A DNA stretch of 7,038 bases from an uncultured bacterium. GTDB lineage: Bacteria > Desulfobacterota > Desulfobulbia > Desulfobulbales > Desulfobulbaceae. The stretch's first letter is position 1. Every line of letters starts with the position of its first letter. The translations under genes and the position numbers were made by a program. The notes beneath the pieces were generated by a model. That model had not been told where the DNA came from and did not search any database. It worked only from the letters and a program-made list of their open reading frames with translations. Positions 5,437 through 7,038 of this stretch are shown here, one piece after another. The stretch spans positions 1 through 7,038 of the forward strand of contig CAITZN010000475.1 in the NCBI GenBank assembly GCA_903896915.1, read 5' to 3'.

Positions 5437-7038
5437 TCAGGCGACTACTGGCGTTGCATCTGCCTCGTCAGCCTCAACCGGTTCTTCCCGCAACCGGTTG
5501 ATGATCCGATCCATATCCTCAAGCGTGATGGTCTCCTTCTCCAGAAGCTCATCGGCAAGGGCTTTGAGGATATCATGATTTTCTTCGAGCAGGCGGGAAA
5601 CTCTGTCATTGGCTTCGACAACAATCTTTTTCACTGCTGCATCAATATGTTGTGCGGTCTGTTCGCTATAATCACGATGCTGGGTGATCTCGCGGCCAAG
5701 AAAAATCTGTTCTTCTTTCTTACCGTAGGCCAAGGGGCCTAAATCATCGCTCATGCCCCATTCGCAGACCATCTTCCGGGCCAGTTCACTGGCTCGAACG
5801 ATGTCGTTGCCCGCACCGGTGGTGATTTCGTCGAAAACCAACTTTTCCGCGCCTCGTCCGCCAAAAAGGATGGCGATCGAATTAAGCAGAAAACGGCGAC
5901 CATGCGTATATTTTTCATCCATGGGCAATTGCATGGTCAGACCGAGAGCCCGGCCGCGAGGGATAATCGTCACTTTGTGGATCGGATCGGTACCCGGTAG
6001 CAAGCGGGCTACCAAAGCATGACCGGCCTCATGATAGGCGGTAATTTCCTTTTCACGGTCACTAATGATCATGGATTTGCGCTCCGCGCCCATCATCACC
6101 TTGTCCTTGGCCCGTTCCATATGAGCGGCATCCACATCCTCCTTGCCTTCGCGGGCAGCCAACAGCGCCGCCTCGTTGACAAGGTTTTCAAGATCAGCCC
6201 CGGAAAAGCCAGGCGTCCCGCGAGCGATAACCGCCATATCTACATCTGGAGCCAGCTTGGTCTTCTTGCCGTAGATCTCAAGAATCATCTGCCGTCCCTT
6301 GACATCCGGTACCGGCACAACCACCTGACGATCGAAACGTCCGGGTCGCAGCAGGGCCGGGTCAAGGACATCAGGCCGATTGGTGGCAGCGATAATGATA
6401 ACTCCATCGTTGCCCTCAAAGCCATCCATCTCGACCAGCAGCTGGTTAAGGGTCTGTTCGCGCTCGTCGTGGCCGCCGCCAAGTCCGGCGCCACGATGGC
6501 GACCAACCGCATCAATCTCGTCGATGAAAATGATGCAAGGGGCGTTCTTCTTGCCCTGGGTAAAGAGATCCCGCACTCGAGACGCCCCAACGCCAACAAA
6601 CATCTCAACAAAATCCGAACCGGAGATAGTGAAAAACGGCACACCAGCCTCACCGGCAATAGCGCGAGCCAGCAAGGTTTTACCGGTTCCGGGAGAGCCG
6701 GCGAGCAGCACCCCCTTGGGGATACGGCCACCGAGCTTAGTGAATTTCTGCGGGTCACGAAGAAAATCAATTATCTCCTCAAGCTCAGCCTTGGCCTCAT
6801 CGATACCGGCGACATCTTTAAAAGTGACCTTGACCTCACCCTCGCCCTGCAGCTTTGCTCGGGTCTTGCCAAAAGAAAGGGCCCCACCCTTGCCACCCAT
6901 TTGCATCTGCCGCATGAAAAATATCCAGACACCGACCAGCAGCAGCATCGGAAACCAGGAAATAAAAATGGTCAGATACCAGGGTGTTTCCTCAGGTTTT
7001 TTCACAGAAATATCGACATCCGATTGCCTGAGCATAGG
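5437..7038 (-). CDS. ftsH: ATP-dependent zinc metalloprotease FtsH (5' end off the window)
   Basis: FtsH is a hexameric inner-membrane AAA+ protease that extracts and degrades membrane and soluble proteins. The frame runs off the right edge without a stop; 532 residues are read from the Met at 7033-7035, which is internal. The first membrane helix and most of the periplasmic domain, roughly 90-110 residues, lie outside. Visible in order (numbered from that Met) are the second membrane helix [21 protein letters not shown] (20-40), Walker A GSPGTGKT (113-120), pore motif FVG (146-148), Walker B IIFIDE (168-173), second region of homology with arginines (about 217-236), zinc motif HEAGH (335-339) and the third zinc ligand Asp411 in GAGND. 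The C-terminus ends in a short acidic tail. A 10-bp hairpin lies within its last 70 bases of coding sequence. folP follows after a terminator. No key residue is missing. Confidence 0.98.
   Translation of the reverse strand, partial: PMLRQSDVDISVKKPEETPWYLTIFISWFPMLLLVGVWIFFMRQMQMGGKGGALSFGKTRAKLQGEGEVKVTFKDVAGIDEAKAELEEIIDFLRDPQKFTKLGGRIPKGVLLAGSPGTGKTLLARAIAGEAGVPFFTISGSDFVEMFVGVGASRVRDLFTQGKKNAPCIIFIDEIDAVGRHRGAGLGGGHDEREQTLNQLLVEMDGFEGNDGVIIIAATNRPDVLDPALLRPGRFDRQVVVPVPDVKGRQMILEIYGKKTKLAPDVDMAVIARGTPGFSGADLENLVNEAALLAAREGKEDVDAAHMERAKDKVMMGAERKSMIISDREKEITAYHEAGHALVARLLPGTDPIHKVTIIPRGRALGLTMQLPMDEKYTHGRRFLLNSIAILFGGRGAEKLVFDEITTGAGNDIVRASELARKMVCEWGMSDDLGPLAYGKKEEQIFLGREITQHRDYSEQTAQHIDAAVKKIVVEANDRVSRLLEENHDILKALADELLEKETITLEDMDRIINRLREEPVEADEADATPVVA
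5474..5501 (-). repeat. Perfect 10-bp inverted repeat inside the 3' end of ftsH
   Basis: TCAACCGGTT (5474-5483) and AACCGGTTGA (5492-5501) are exact reverse complements around an 8-base loop. Each arm also contains the self-complementary octamer AACCGGTT, with 16 bp between centres. The two octamers are read in different codon frames (Asn-Arg-Leu against Glu-Pro-Val), so protein repetition does not explain them. No T-tract follows. It may be an mRNA hairpin ahead of the terminator, a paired operator site for the folP side, or chance. Confidence 0.4.

Overview
The window reads as chromosomal core genome of a Gram-negative bacterium. The best guess is Desulfobacterota (former Deltaproteobacteria), based on protein character: an FtsH close to the proteobacterial type, a short ACT-type SerA, a stand-alone DUF362 protein and a metK-ahcY pair. 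No rRNA gene or database search is available, so the assignment below phylum level is open. There are no mobile elements, CRISPR arrays, tRNAs or rRNAs, and base composition looks even throughout.

All six genes lie on the minus strand, so transcription runs from high to low coordinates. The order is ftsH (5' end cut by the right edge), folP, serA, a DUF362 gene, metK and ahcY (3' end cut by the left edge). Apart from ftsH and the DUF362 gene, the set forms a one-carbon theme. FolP makes the pterin core of folate. SerA opens the serine pathway that charges folate with one-carbon units through serine hydroxymethyltransferase (not in the window). MetK makes S-adenosylmethionine. AhcY clears the S-adenosylhomocysteine left after methyl transfer.

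The spaces between genes hold more of interest than the genes. Strong minus-strand intrinsic terminators sit at 5365-5414 (ftsH/folP) and 2794-2831 (before DUF362). In both, the U-tract ends directly against the translation-start region of the next gene. A good promoter with a TATAAT box and an almost complete sigma-54 type -24/-12 element lies at 2868-2899, just upstream of the second terminator, so promoter, short leader, terminator and ORF follow each other in one line. serA has its own consensus-like promoter at 4486-4515 and a leader of about 165 nt. metK has a 254-bp upstream region with a 7-bp closing helix, a second hairpin and a 6-bp helix followed by seven U residues, which resembles a riboswitch or attenuator but matches no SAM or SAH riboswitch consensus that I can recognise.

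The proteins themselves are ordinary. No clearly new biological system is visible. The leads worth checking are the leader and attenuator-like structures, above all the one upstream of metK.
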